DNA from: Clostridia bacterium
Lineage (GTDB): Bacteria; Bacillota_A; Clostridia; Christensenellales; Aristaeellaceae
DNA length: 5,724 bases
Direction of reading: 5' to 3'
Assembly: GCA_900754775.1 (NCBI GenBank)
Contig: CAAEDZ010000210.1
Location: 1 to 5,724 of the forward strand
Shown: positions 1-4,257 of the stretch, one piece after another
How positions within the stretch are numbered: position 1 is the stretch's first letter
How the letters are laid out: every line of letters starts with the position of its first letter
Made by a program: the position numbers and the translations under genes
The notes under the pieces: generated by a model
What the model was told of the DNA's origin: nothing
Seen by the model: the letters and a program-made list of their open reading frames with translations, nothing else
The model's database searches: none

Positions 1-155
1 ACCCGCGTTTCCAGATTGTAGAGTACCCGCGTCTGCACGTCCGCGCTCGTTGCCCGGTCGTAAGCCACGATGGAGAGGACGACCATGACCACAATCACCG
101 CCAGCAGCAGCGCCATCAGCGTGTACATGCTCACTTTGCGCACCGTGCGCGCCAT
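1..155 (-). CDS. N-terminus of a membrane-anchored protein, truncated by the window edge
   Basis: Reading leftward from the ATG whose complement is at 153-155, 51 codons stay open to the window edge. The N-terminus is basic (MARTVRK), followed by one long hydrophobic segment (about residues 10-31, rich in L, V, I, M) and then a polar stretch (AYDRATSADVQTRVLYNLETR) that should lie outside the membrane. This is an uncleaved signal anchor or first transmembrane helix, as in sensor kinases, chemoreceptors and other extracellular-sensor proteins, but no family-defining motif is in view. The start is supported by an AGGAGGTGG ribosome binding site (complement of about 163-171) roughly 10 nt upstream and by a minus-strand promoter at 196-224. 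The product is unknown. Confidence 0.75.
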   Translation of the reverse strand, partial: MARTVRKVSMYTLMALLLAVIVVMVVLSIVAYDRATSADVQTRVLYNLETR

Positions 156-195
156 TGCGCCGCCACCTCCTCGCGTGTGTCTTTTCCTTATCTAT

Positions 196-224
196 ATTAT
201 AGCGCTTCCGGCCGGGCATGAGAA
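196..224 (-). promoter_or_regulatory. Sigma-A-type promoter for the leftward membrane protein gene
   Basis: On the minus strand TATAAT (complement of 196-201) is preceded, after 17 bp, by TTCTCA (complement of 219-224), a 4/6 match to TTGACA. Transcription would start near 189, giving a leader of about 35 nt that contains the ribosome binding site. The -10 is perfect and the -35 weak. Confidence 0.6.
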
Positions 225-342
225 TGTCGCAAGTGAAGAAAATCGCCGGAAATGTGACAAAAAAGACATAATCTTGTGTAAATTTTTCATTAAATTACAA
301 GTTCGTTACATTATTTGACACACAGCAATCTTCTCCTGCGTC

Positions 343-371
343 TTGCCCGCCGGGCGGCGATGTGTTATGAT
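343..371 (+). promoter_or_regulatory. Extended -10 promoter for the secreted PG-binding protein gene
   Basis: TTGCCC at 343-348 is 17 bp from TATGAT at 366-371, which is preceded by TGT, giving an extended -10. Transcription would start near 378, about 20 nt before the start codon. A perfect TTGACA at 315-320 has no matching -10 at 16-18 bp and is probably not used in this configuration. The AT-rich 240-320 stretch upstream could act as an UP-type element. Confidence 0.55.
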
Positions 372-398
372 AAGGACAGGAACGCAAGGAAGGGACGG

Positions 399-1205
399 AT
401 GATCATGAAGACCGCTTTACGCTGCCTGTGCCTGCTTCTGACGCTGCTGCTCGCCCTGCCCCTAGCCTGCGCCGAGGGCGTAGAGAAGGGTTCGCGGGAA
501 AACCCCTACCGTCTGGGCGACGTGTGCGCCTTCACCGCCGAGGTGCTTAAAGACGGCTCCCCGCGCCGGAGCGCCAGCGAGGAGGCCTATACCGCCGTGC
601 CGATGACGCTGCGGCTGGACAACTACCTGACCCCGGCCTACTTCGCCGGCAACTACCGCCAGCTGTACAAATTCGACGGCACCGAGGCCGGCGCGCAGAT
701 CACACTGACCAACGGCGGCGACGCGGTCATCGTGCCGCAGAACGCCTTCTGGCTGACGCTGGAGACGGCGGACGGCGCGCAGGCCACGGGCTTCCAGCTC
801 ATGGACGCGGCGCTGGGCGGCAACTACGGCGTTTCCCTGCAGCCGGGTGAGGAAAAGACGCTCTACAAGCGCTTCGTGCAGACGAGCGGAGAGGAAGCTA
901 TCTATCTGGTGCTGACGTGGTGCGAGGGCGGCGGGCGCGAAAGCCGCTACTTCCTCCTCGAGGAGCGCGCCATCTACCCCGAACTCAAAGACGGCAGCCG
1001 CGGCGACGACGTGGTCGCCCTGCAGACGCGGCTGATCGAACTGGGCTATCTGGACGACGACGCCGACGGCATCTTCGGCCCCAACACCGAGGCCGCTGTG
1101 CGCGCCGCGCGCGTGGCCGCGGGCCTTGCGGAAAGCGGCGTCGCCGACGATGAGATGCAGTTCCGTCTCTTCCGCGAGGATTTCCCCGCCGCGCCGCAGG
1201 AGTAG
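399..1205 (+). CDS. Secreted protein with C-terminal peptidoglycan-binding domain
   Basis: A predicted exported protein of 268 residues. Residues 1-25 form a signal peptide: basic start, a leucine-rich core, and an A-C-A site followed by Glu, fitting signal peptidase I. The cysteine before the site does not sit in a good lipobox. Residues about 35-190 look like a beta-rich extracellular domain with no motif I recognise; a DUF4352-like fold is possible. Residues about 196-258 match peptidoglycan-binding domain 1 (PF01471): GSRGDDVVALQTRLIELGYL, then DADGIFGPNTEAAV. No catalytic domain is present, so it probably binds the cell wall rather than cutting it. The ribosome binding site AAGGAAGGG (386-394) serves either ATG 399 or ATG 405; I chose 399. 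An in-frame TTG at 315 lies upstream of the promoter and is unlikely. The gene appears monocistronic and converges on the acetyltransferase gene. Confidence 0.85.
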   Translation: MIMKTALRCLCLLLTLLLALPLACAEGVEKGSRENPYRLGDVCAFTAEVLKDGSPRRSASEEAYTAVPMTLRLDNYLTPAYFAGNYRQLYKFDGTEAGAQITLTNGGDAVIVPQNAFWLTLETADGAQATGFQLMDAALGGNYGVSLQPGEEKTLYKRFVQTSGEEAIYLVLTWCEGGGRESRYFLLEERAIYPELKDGSRGDDVVALQTRLIELGYLDDDADGIFGPNTEAAVRAARVAAGLAESGVADDEMQFRLFREDFPAAPQE

Positions 1206-1213
1206 GCGCATTG

Positions 1214-1583
1214 AGGCCCGGGCTTGCGTGGATCGGGTCAGAGCGCTGAGAAAGCCCGCAAGCAAGGAAATTTTGCCAGCGGCAAAATTTGTCGCCAAGG
1301 CGTTTTTGCCAATCTTTGATTGTCAAAAACGGTCGCCATCGGCGACTTGCAAGCCCTTGGGCTTGCAACCTTGCGACTGGATTTGACGATCCCGAAGGGC
1401 TCGGCAAATCCACCCCAAGGAAGCGGCCCTGCCGTCAAGGGAGCTTATATGGACGTAAGTGACCGCAGACGGCAGGGCCGCTGACGCAGGAAGCAAAAAT
1501 CGCTTCTGATTGTTTTATCAGAGCGATTTTTGCGGTTGTGGGCTTTATCAGCGTTCTGACCCGGTCCATAGAGGGCCGGGTCT
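1214..1583 (+). other. Large multi-hairpin structured element (candidate ncRNA or miniature mobile element)
   Basis: The convergent intergenic gap is filled by nested inverted repeats. The outer helix pairs 1229-1261 with 1536-1568: 33 positions, 29 Watson-Crick, three G:T (1233:1564, 1243:1554, 1258:1539) and one G/A mismatch (1250:1547). An outward extension (1214-1221 with 1576-1583) is separated by a poorly paired stretch. Inside are hairpins H1 1268-1290 (10 bp, loop AGC), H2 1301-1331 (14 positions, one mismatch, loop TTT), H3 1332-1346 (6 bp, loop ATC), H4 1347-1368 (10 bp, loop TT), H5 1378-1412 (16 positions, two mismatches, loop GAA), H6 1422-1482 (15 bp perfect, 31-nt loop) and H7 1493-1533 (12+5 bp, one bulge). 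A helix of 1291-1300 with 1369-1377 encloses H2-H4. All three wobbles are G:U only in the plus-strand RNA. No protein-coding gene is evident. It could be a structured RNA, or a MITE-like or palindromic intergenic repeat with terminal inverted repeats; I cannot place it in a named family. Confidence 0.8.
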
Positions 1584-1586
1584 TTA
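1558..1586 (+). terminator. Hairpin at the right end of the element, possible terminator
   Basis: GACCCGGTCC (1558-1567) pairs with GGGCCGGGTC (1573-1582) around a 5-nt loop (one G:U pair), followed by TTTA. It could end plus-strand transcripts from the PG-binding protein gene or from the element. Its left arm is also the distal part of the element's outer helix, so the two foldings exclude each other. The T tract is short, so termination is uncertain. Confidence 0.45.
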
Positions 1587-2033
1587 CATATCCTCTTGAC
1601 AGGGCCGCGTCATCCACGCGCGCCATTCCACGTCCGCAAAGCCGTTCTTTTGGTAAAAGCCGTGGGCGGGCGCGTCGCGGCGGGTGAGCAGCGCCACCTC
1701 GCAAAAGCCCCGCGCGCGGGCGCATTCCCATATGCGCTCAAGCAGCGCCGAGCCCACGCCGCGGCCCTGCCAGGCGGGATGCACGCAAAAATCGTCGATG
1801 TCGTATTCCACGCCGCGCGGCCAGTGCTTGAGCCGCCCCAGCGCCAGCGCCGCCAGTTGTTCGCCCTCAAACAGGCCGAAGCCGAGGGAATTTTCGTTGC
1901 CGAGGATGTCTTGCAGATAGCGGTGAAAGTCCGCCCGCTCCCACGCCTCGTTCCACGGCGGGGCGGCAAAAGCGGCGCGCACGGCGGCGAAGATGTCGCC
2001 CTCGTCTGCCATCGTCAGTTCCCGAAACAGCAT
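1584..2033 (-). CDS. GNAT-family N-acetyltransferase
   Basis: A 149-residue protein of usual GNAT length, predicted to move an acetyl group from acetyl-CoA to an amine of unknown identity. Motif A with the acetyl-CoA pyrophosphate loop is clear at about residues 84-97: VHPAWQGRGVGSALL, fitting Q/R-x-x-G-x-G/A. Motif B includes HGFYQKNGF (about 124-132). The N-terminal part (PWNEAW, then FHRYLQDIL) and the YDIDDFCV strand recall small-molecule acetyltransferases such as aminoglycoside 6'-N-acetyltransferases, but that is a weak resemblance and substrate should not be inferred. The start at 2033 is chosen because GGGGAGGAA lies 7-8 nt upstream; an in-frame GTG at 2105 would add 24 residues that read as leader RNA. 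Its stop codon touches the right end of the structured element. Confidence 0.88.
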   Translation of the reverse strand: MLFRELTMADEGDIFAAVRAAFAAPPWNEAWERADFHRYLQDILGNENSLGFGLFEGEQLAALALGRLKHWPRGVEYDIDDFCVHPAWQGRGVGSALLERIWECARARGFCEVALLTRRDAPAHGFYQKNGFADVEWRAWMTRPCQEDM

Positions 2034-2062
2034 GTGCGTTCCTCCCCGGAGCGCGCACGGCG

Positions 2063-2090
2063 AAAAAACAGCCAGACATCCGCCTGACTG
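2063..2090 (-). terminator. Terminator-like hairpin in the acetyltransferase leader (candidate attenuator)
   Basis: In the minus-strand transcript CAGTCAG (complement of 2084-2090) pairs with CTGGCTG (complement of 2069-2075), seven pairs with one G:U around an 8-nt loop, and is followed directly by six U residues (complement of 2063-2068). It lies between the promoter and the start codon, so it could attenuate the gene. The stem is short and moderate in strength. A perfect 10-bp palindrome GGTGCGCACC (2097-2106), near the transcript 5' end, could be an operator or a competing hairpin. Confidence 0.45.
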
Positions 2091-2116
2091 CCGGTAGGTG
2101 CGCACCCGTTTTTGTC

Positions 2117-2145
2117 ATGATACCAACTTTGCCGCGCCCTGTCAA
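2117..2145 (-). promoter_or_regulatory. Sigma-A promoter for the acetyltransferase gene
   Basis: The minus strand carries a perfect TTGACA (complement of 2140-2145), a 17-bp spacer and TATCAT (complement of 2117-2122) preceded by TGG, an extended -10. The start site would be near 2110, leaving a leader of about 77 nt, long enough for the hairpin described at 2063-2090. It is back to back with the plus-strand promoter at 2163-2191. Confidence 0.8.
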
Positions 2146-2184
2146 GCCCGGCGGCGAAGCGCTTGACATCTTTTGCCGCCGGGC
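2146..2184. repeat. 10-bp inverted repeat spanning the divergent promoter
   Basis: GCCCGGCGGC (2146-2155) is the exact complement of GCCGCCGGGC (2175-2184), with 19 bp between. The repeat brackets the -35 box of the rightward promoter and begins next to the -35 box of the leftward one. This placement fits a regulator binding site controlling both directions. It could also be chance in GC-rich DNA. Confidence 0.55.
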
Positions 2185-2191
2185 GTATAAT
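2163..2191 (+). promoter_or_regulatory. Consensus sigma-A promoter of the TSCPD operon
   Basis: TTGACA (2163-2168), a 17-bp spacer and TATAAT (2186-2191): a full consensus match. Transcription would start near 2198, about 28 nt before the first gene. High basal strength would be expected unless a regulator acts at the inverted repeat around the -35 box. Confidence 0.88.
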
Positions 2192-2225
2192 TGTACATAC
2201 TGACGCTCCCCGGAAAGGAACTTCT

Positions 2226-2471
2226 ATGTACAGATACAACACCCATGGCACCTGTTCCCGGCAGATCGAGATCGAGCTGGATGGCGACATTATCCGCTGC
2301 GTGCGCTTCATCGGCGGCTGCACGGGCAACACGCAGGGCCTTTCGCGCCTGGTGGAGGGCATGCGGGTGGACGAAGTCATCCACCGCCTCAAGGGCATCC
2401 AGTGCCGCGCCGGCACCAGCTGCCCGGACCAGCTCGCCCGCGCCCTCGAGCGCATGCGCGCAAACGCTTAG
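2226..2471 (+). CDS. TIGR03905-family TSCPD domain protein
   Basis: An 81-residue protein filled by one TSCPD domain, the length usual for TIGR03905. The hallmarks are GGCTGNTQGL (residues 30-39) and GTSCPDQLA (63-71), the latter giving the domain its name. Cysteines lie at 10, 25, 32, 60 and 66; C10, C32, C60 and C66 are in the most conserved positions and could bind metal. The same domain occurs at the C-terminus of B12-dependent ribonucleotide reductases, but the stand-alone protein has no established function. Start ATG 2226 follows GGAAAGGA (2212-2219) by 6 nt; an in-frame TTG at 2163 is the promoter -35 box and is rejected. It is the first gene of an operon, 18 bp before the next start. 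Confidence 0.9.
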   Translation: MYRYNTHGTCSRQIEIELDGDIIRCVRFIGGCTGNTQGLSRLVEGMRVDEVIHRLKGIQCRAGTSCPDQLARALERMRANA

Positions 2472-2489
2472 GAAAACGGAGGAGACCAC

Positions 2490-3131
2490 GTGCAGACAAG
2501 CGATGGCGGCCGCTACGGCGGCTCCCCCAGCAGCGCCTATTCGCCCAACCTCAAACGGCCGGGCCGGGCCAGCCGCAAGCGCACGGCGCTGAAGATAGCG
2601 CTGTGCCTGCTCCTGCCGCCGCTGGGGCTTTTGTGGATCTGGCGGACGGGTTCGTTCGCGCTGCGCGGACGCATCCTCACCTCCGTCCTCGCCTGCGCCT
2701 CGCTGTGCCTGATGTGCCTGCCCCTCTTTCAGCCGGGCAACGCGCCCACCACGCTGCCGCAGCCGGTCGCGCCCGTGGCCGCCACCCGCGCCCCGGAGGA
2801 GGACACCACCACCGCCCTTGGCAACATCGAAGAGCTGCTCGCCCAGCAGGAGGCCGGCGTGACCGAGGCCGCCCCGGCCCAGCCGCAGCTGACCGACGAG
2901 CAGATCTACAACACCATCGTATACAGCGTATTCAACAACGCCGAGAACTACCACGCCGGCGCGACCTGCGGGGATCAGCAGAACGGCCGCACCCTGACCG
3001 TGCGGCAGGCGCTCGACCTCGGCCTCACCCCATGCCCCAACTGCAACCCCGTCGTGCCCTCCACCTACGCGCAGGACAGCGGCGCGCAGGAGGAAACGGC
3101 GCCGGAGGAAACGCAGGAAGCGCAGCAGTGA
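2490..3131 (+). CDS. Two-TM protein with a possible zinc-binding C-terminal motif
   Basis: A 213-residue protein of unknown function. After a polar, basic N-terminus come two hydrophobic segments (about 34-51 and 62-80), forming a membrane hairpin. A Pro/Ala/Gln/Glu-rich linker (about 81-137) leads to a small domain at about 138-190 with the pattern Y-H-x4-C (154-160), L-T-x3-A-x3-G (169-178) and P-C-x2-C-x-P (181-187). This H/C/C/C pattern is seen in small modules that end secreted nucleases and other surface proteins and resembles Ada-type metal-binding modules; zinc binding is an inference. The tail is acidic and Gln-rich. The GTG start at 2490 follows GGAGGAG (2479-2485). It shares the operon of the TSCPD gene and ends just before a strong terminator. 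No enzymatic motif was seen. Confidence 0.8.
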   Translation: MQTSDGGRYGGSPSSAYSPNLKRPGRASRKRTALKIALCLLLPPLGLLWIWRTGSFALRGRILTSVLACASLCLMCLPLFQPGNAPTTLPQPVAPVAATRAPEEDTTTALGNIEELLAQQEAGVTEAAPAQPQLTDEQIYNTIVYSVFNNAENYHAGATCGDQQNGRTLTVRQALDLGLTPCPNCNPVVPSTYAQDSGAQEETAPEETQEAQQ

Positions 3132-3166
3132 CGCCCGCCGGGCGGGCCGTCGTTGCCGTCGCTGAC

Positions 3167-3195
3167 AAAAACGTCCCTTCACGGGGGCGTTTTTT
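3167..3195 (+). terminator. Intrinsic terminator of the TSCPD operon, bidirectional form
   Basis: ACGTCCC (3171-3177) pairs with GGGGCGT (3184-3190), one G:U pair, around loop TTCACG, followed by T6. The run of A residues on the left side (3167-3171) pairs with the T run and makes the minus-strand version a terminator too. A GC-rich near-palindrome (3133-3147) lies between the stop codon and this hairpin. Confidence 0.88.
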
Positions 3196-3202
3196 ATGTT
3201 CC

Positions 3203-3277
3203 CAAAAAGGGTGAAGCCCCCGGGTCGGCATTCCCGAGGGCTTCCAAGAGGGGGGAAGGGTGACGCCTTTCGGCGCT
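3203..3277 (-). ncRNA. Candidate small RNA or structured 3' UTR of the pseudouridine synthase gene
   Basis: On the minus strand a perfect TATAAT (complement of 3284-3289) precedes a short CGCC-GAAA-GGCG hairpin (complement of 3264-3275), a C-rich unpaired stretch (complement of about 3245-3262, with CCCTTCCCCCCTC) and a terminator hairpin. That order, with a C-rich single strand able to pair with Shine-Dalgarno sequences, resembles Gram-positive regulatory RNAs. The weakness is the -35: no good match lies at 16-18 bp, and the nearest TTGACA (complement of 3312-3317) is 22 bp away. It may simply be the 3' UTR of the upstream gene. Confidence 0.25.
3204..3244 (-). terminator. Intrinsic terminator of the pseudouridine synthase gene
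   Basis: Positions 3213-3224 pair with 3233-3244 (11 pairs, one mismatch, 8-nt loop). Reading the minus strand, the stem is followed after four bases by T5 (complement of 3204-3208). It lies about 85 bp beyond the stop codon. The plus-strand operon terminator is just beyond and offers a second stop for leftward transcripts. Confidence 0.65.
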
Positions 3278-3327
3278 ATCTGCATTATAACGGGCGTGTG
3301 TGGAAAAAGTGTGTCAAAGCGTTGGAA

Positions 3328-4044
3328 TTATGGGAACGTTTTGCGGTAGATACCGGCTCGTTCCAGCCCATCCATCTCCTCCTTGGTCAGTTCCCGCCAC
3401 TGGCCGGGGCGCAGGTCGCCCAGGCGGATGTGCATGATGCGCACGCGGCGCAGGCGCGTCACGCGGTAGCCCAGGGCCTCGCACATGCGGCGTATCTGCC
3501 GGTTCAGCCCCTGCACCAGCACGATATTGAACGACCGTTCGCCCGTTCTGCGCACGCGGCAGGGCAGCGTCACCGTATCCAGTATGGCCACGCCCGCTTG
3601 CATTTTTTCCACGAACTCGCGGGTGACGGGGCGGTCCACGGTCACTTCGTATTCGCGCTCGTGTCCGCCCGCGGCGCGCAGCAGGCGGTTGACGATCTCG
3701 CCGTCGCTGGTGAGCAAAAGCAGGCCCTCGCTCTCGCGGTCGAGCCGGCCCACGGGGAAGACGCGGATGGGGTAGTTGAGGTAGGAGACGACATTGTACT
3801 TTTCGCGCGGGTCGGCGGTGCAGACGATGCCCACCGGCTTGTTGAGCATCAGATACACGCGCTCGCCGCGCCCGGAGAGGGGCTTGCCGTCCACCTCCAC
3901 GCGCATGCCGGGCTGCACCTGATCGCCCAGCGCGCCCACGCGCCCGTCCACGCGCACGCGGCCCTCGGCGATCAGCCGGTCGGCCTCGCGCCGCGAGCAG
4001 TAGCCGCTGTCGGCGATGAACTTGTTCAGACGCTTTGCTTCCAT
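3328..4044 (-). CDS. rluF: RluF-like 23S rRNA pseudouridine synthase
   Basis: A 238-residue enzyme of the RsuA/RluB/E/F branch of pseudouridine synthases, which isomerises a uridine in structured RNA. Residues about 4-50 are an S4 RNA-binding domain (RLNKFIADSGYCSRREADRL). The catalytic motif GRLDRESEGLLLLTSDG begins at 99, with D102 as the expected catalytic aspartate. QGLNRQIRRMCEALGY (178-193) and LRRVRIMHIRLGDL (198-211) are characteristic of the RluF subgroup, whose E. coli member modifies U2604 of 23S rRNA; the shorter C-terminus than E. coli RluF is usual in Firmicutes. The exact target is inferred. ATG 4044 follows a GGAGG site (complement of 4050-4054). It lies downstream of the toxin gene on the same strand, so toxin transcripts that pass the hairpin at 4144-4176 could enter it. 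Confidence 0.9.
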   Translation of the reverse strand: MEAKRLNKFIADSGYCSRREADRLIAEGRVRVDGRVGALGDQVQPGMRVEVDGKPLSGRGERVYLMLNKPVGIVCTADPREKYNVVSYLNYPIRVFPVGRLDRESEGLLLLTSDGEIVNRLLRAAGGHEREYEVTVDRPVTREFVEKMQAGVAILDTVTLPCRVRRTGERSFNIVLVQGLNRQIRRMCEALGYRVTRLRRVRIMHIRLGDLRPGQWRELTKEEMDGLERAGIYRKTFP

Positions 4045-4058
4045 ACATGCCTCCGCGC

Positions 4059-4087
4059 TTGACGGCGCGCGCCAACTGTGTTATAAT
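4059..4087 (+). promoter_or_regulatory. Strong promoter of the antisense antitoxin RNA
   Basis: TTGACG (4059-4064), a 17-bp spacer and TATAAT (4082-4087) preceded by TGT, an extended -10. No coding region follows on the plus strand within 340 bp, while a minus-strand toxin lies just ahead. This is the sequence argument that the promoter drives a non-coding RNA. The start would be near 4094. Confidence 0.82.
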
Positions 4088-4109
4088 GACGGCAGGAAGG
4101 GACTGCGAA
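4080..4109 (-). promoter_or_regulatory. Weak possible promoter for the pseudouridine synthase gene
   Basis: On the minus strand TATAAC (complement of 4080-4085) is preceded after 18 bp by TTCGCA (complement of 4104-4109). It would start about 30 nt upstream of the gene. It overlaps the antitoxin promoter face to face, so the two would compete. The match is mediocre, and read-through from the toxin promoter is an alternative. Confidence 0.3.
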
Positions 4110-4190
4110 CAGGTGCTTGCACCCCCCGACCTAAGTCAGAGATGAACCGCCGTGTAGTCGCGATACACGGCGGTTCGCTTACTTCTTATT
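4094..4190 (+). ncRNA. Antisense antitoxin RNA of a type I toxin-antitoxin locus
   Basis: The predicted RNA of about 95 nt runs from the promoter at 4059-4087 to the U-rich tail after the hairpin at 4144-4176. Its 3' end overlaps the last codons and 3' UTR of the toxin mRNA, the arrangement known for txpA/RatA and bsrG/SR4. It also carries two words that recur on the plus strand inside the toxin region: ACTGCGAACA (4102-4111, again at 4195-4204) and CACCCCC (4120-4126, again at 4260-4266). Both copies can therefore pair with toxin mRNA, the second at its Shine-Dalgarno. A small GGTGC-TT-GCACC hairpin (4112-4123) presents part of the C-rich word. There is no convincing ORF. The ends are predicted from promoter and terminator. 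Confidence 0.7.
4144..4190 (+). terminator. Hairpin where the toxin and antitoxin transcripts converge
   Basis: A perfect 13-bp stem (4144-4156 with 4164-4176) has a 7-nt loop GTCGCGA containing the self-complementary TCGCGA. On the plus strand a U-rich stretch follows (CTTACTTCTTATTGTT), so it should end the antitoxin RNA. On the minus strand the tail is ATCTCTGACTT, a poorer U tract, so toxin mRNA may stop here only partly. The loop could start kissing contacts between the two RNAs. Confidence 0.75.
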
Positions 4191-4253
4191 GTTCACTGCG
4201 AACAACAAAGCGAGTATCGTCAGGATGACCATGAGCAGTTCATAATCCGTCAT
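4179..4253 (-). CDS. Type I holin-like toxin peptide, 24 residues
   Basis: A 24-residue peptide: MTDYELLMV, a hydrophobic run of about 14 residues rich in I, L, V and A, and a polar NNKK end. The M-T/S-x-Y-E-x-L-M start, single membrane span and basic tail match the putative holin-like toxins (PF16935) that include B. subtilis TxpA and BsrG, which damage or depolarise the membrane when overproduced. The start at 4253 is set by the ribosome binding site AAAGGGGGTGAT (complement of 4258-4269), 11 of 12 matches to the full anti-Shine-Dalgarno complement, with 8 nt from its G run to the ATG. An ATG at 4259 overlaps that site, and a longer 60-residue open frame would start upstream of the promoter -10; both are rejected. 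A short hydrophobic peptide, a structured leader and an antisense RNA together make the call strong. Confidence 0.85.
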   Translation of the reverse strand: MTDYELLMVILTILALLFAVNNKK

Positions 4254-4257
4254 GACC

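Noticed and set aside
315..398. 28-residue N-terminal extension of the PG-binding protein from TTG 315
   Set aside because: It would be upstream of the predicted promoter and would bury the signal peptide; a ribosome site lies just before 399/405.
462..1298. 278-codon open frame on the minus strand
   Set aside because: It lies antisense to the PG-binding protein gene, is rich in A, R, G and V, and has no recognisable motif. It is a by-product of GC-rich codon use.
1261..1412. CRISPR array
   Set aside because: The repeated words are inverted, differ from each other, and are not evenly spaced direct repeats.
1229..1568. Insertion sequence or group II intron remnant
   Set aside because: There is no transposase or reverse-transcriptase fragment, no intron boundary motif and no clear target-site duplication. 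A non-autonomous MITE-like origin stays open and is kept in the findings.
3133..3147. GC-rich near-palindrome as a separate terminator
   Set aside because: It leaves a one-base loop and has no T tract; the proper terminator follows at 3167-3195.
2142..3182. 346-codon open frame on the minus strand, the longest minus-strand frame
   Set aside because: It runs antisense through the two genes of the TSCPD operon and their promoter, and its composition is low in complexity. The plus-strand genes have motifs, ribosome sites and a promoter.
2402..3214. 270-codon plus-strand frame overlapping the two-TM protein gene
   Set aside because: Arg/Pro/Ala/His-rich frame that overlaps real genes, with no motif or ribosome binding site.
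3196..4062. 288-codon plus-strand open frame
   Set aside because: It is antisense to the RluF-like gene, rich in H and A repeats, and begins inside a terminator region without a ribosome site.
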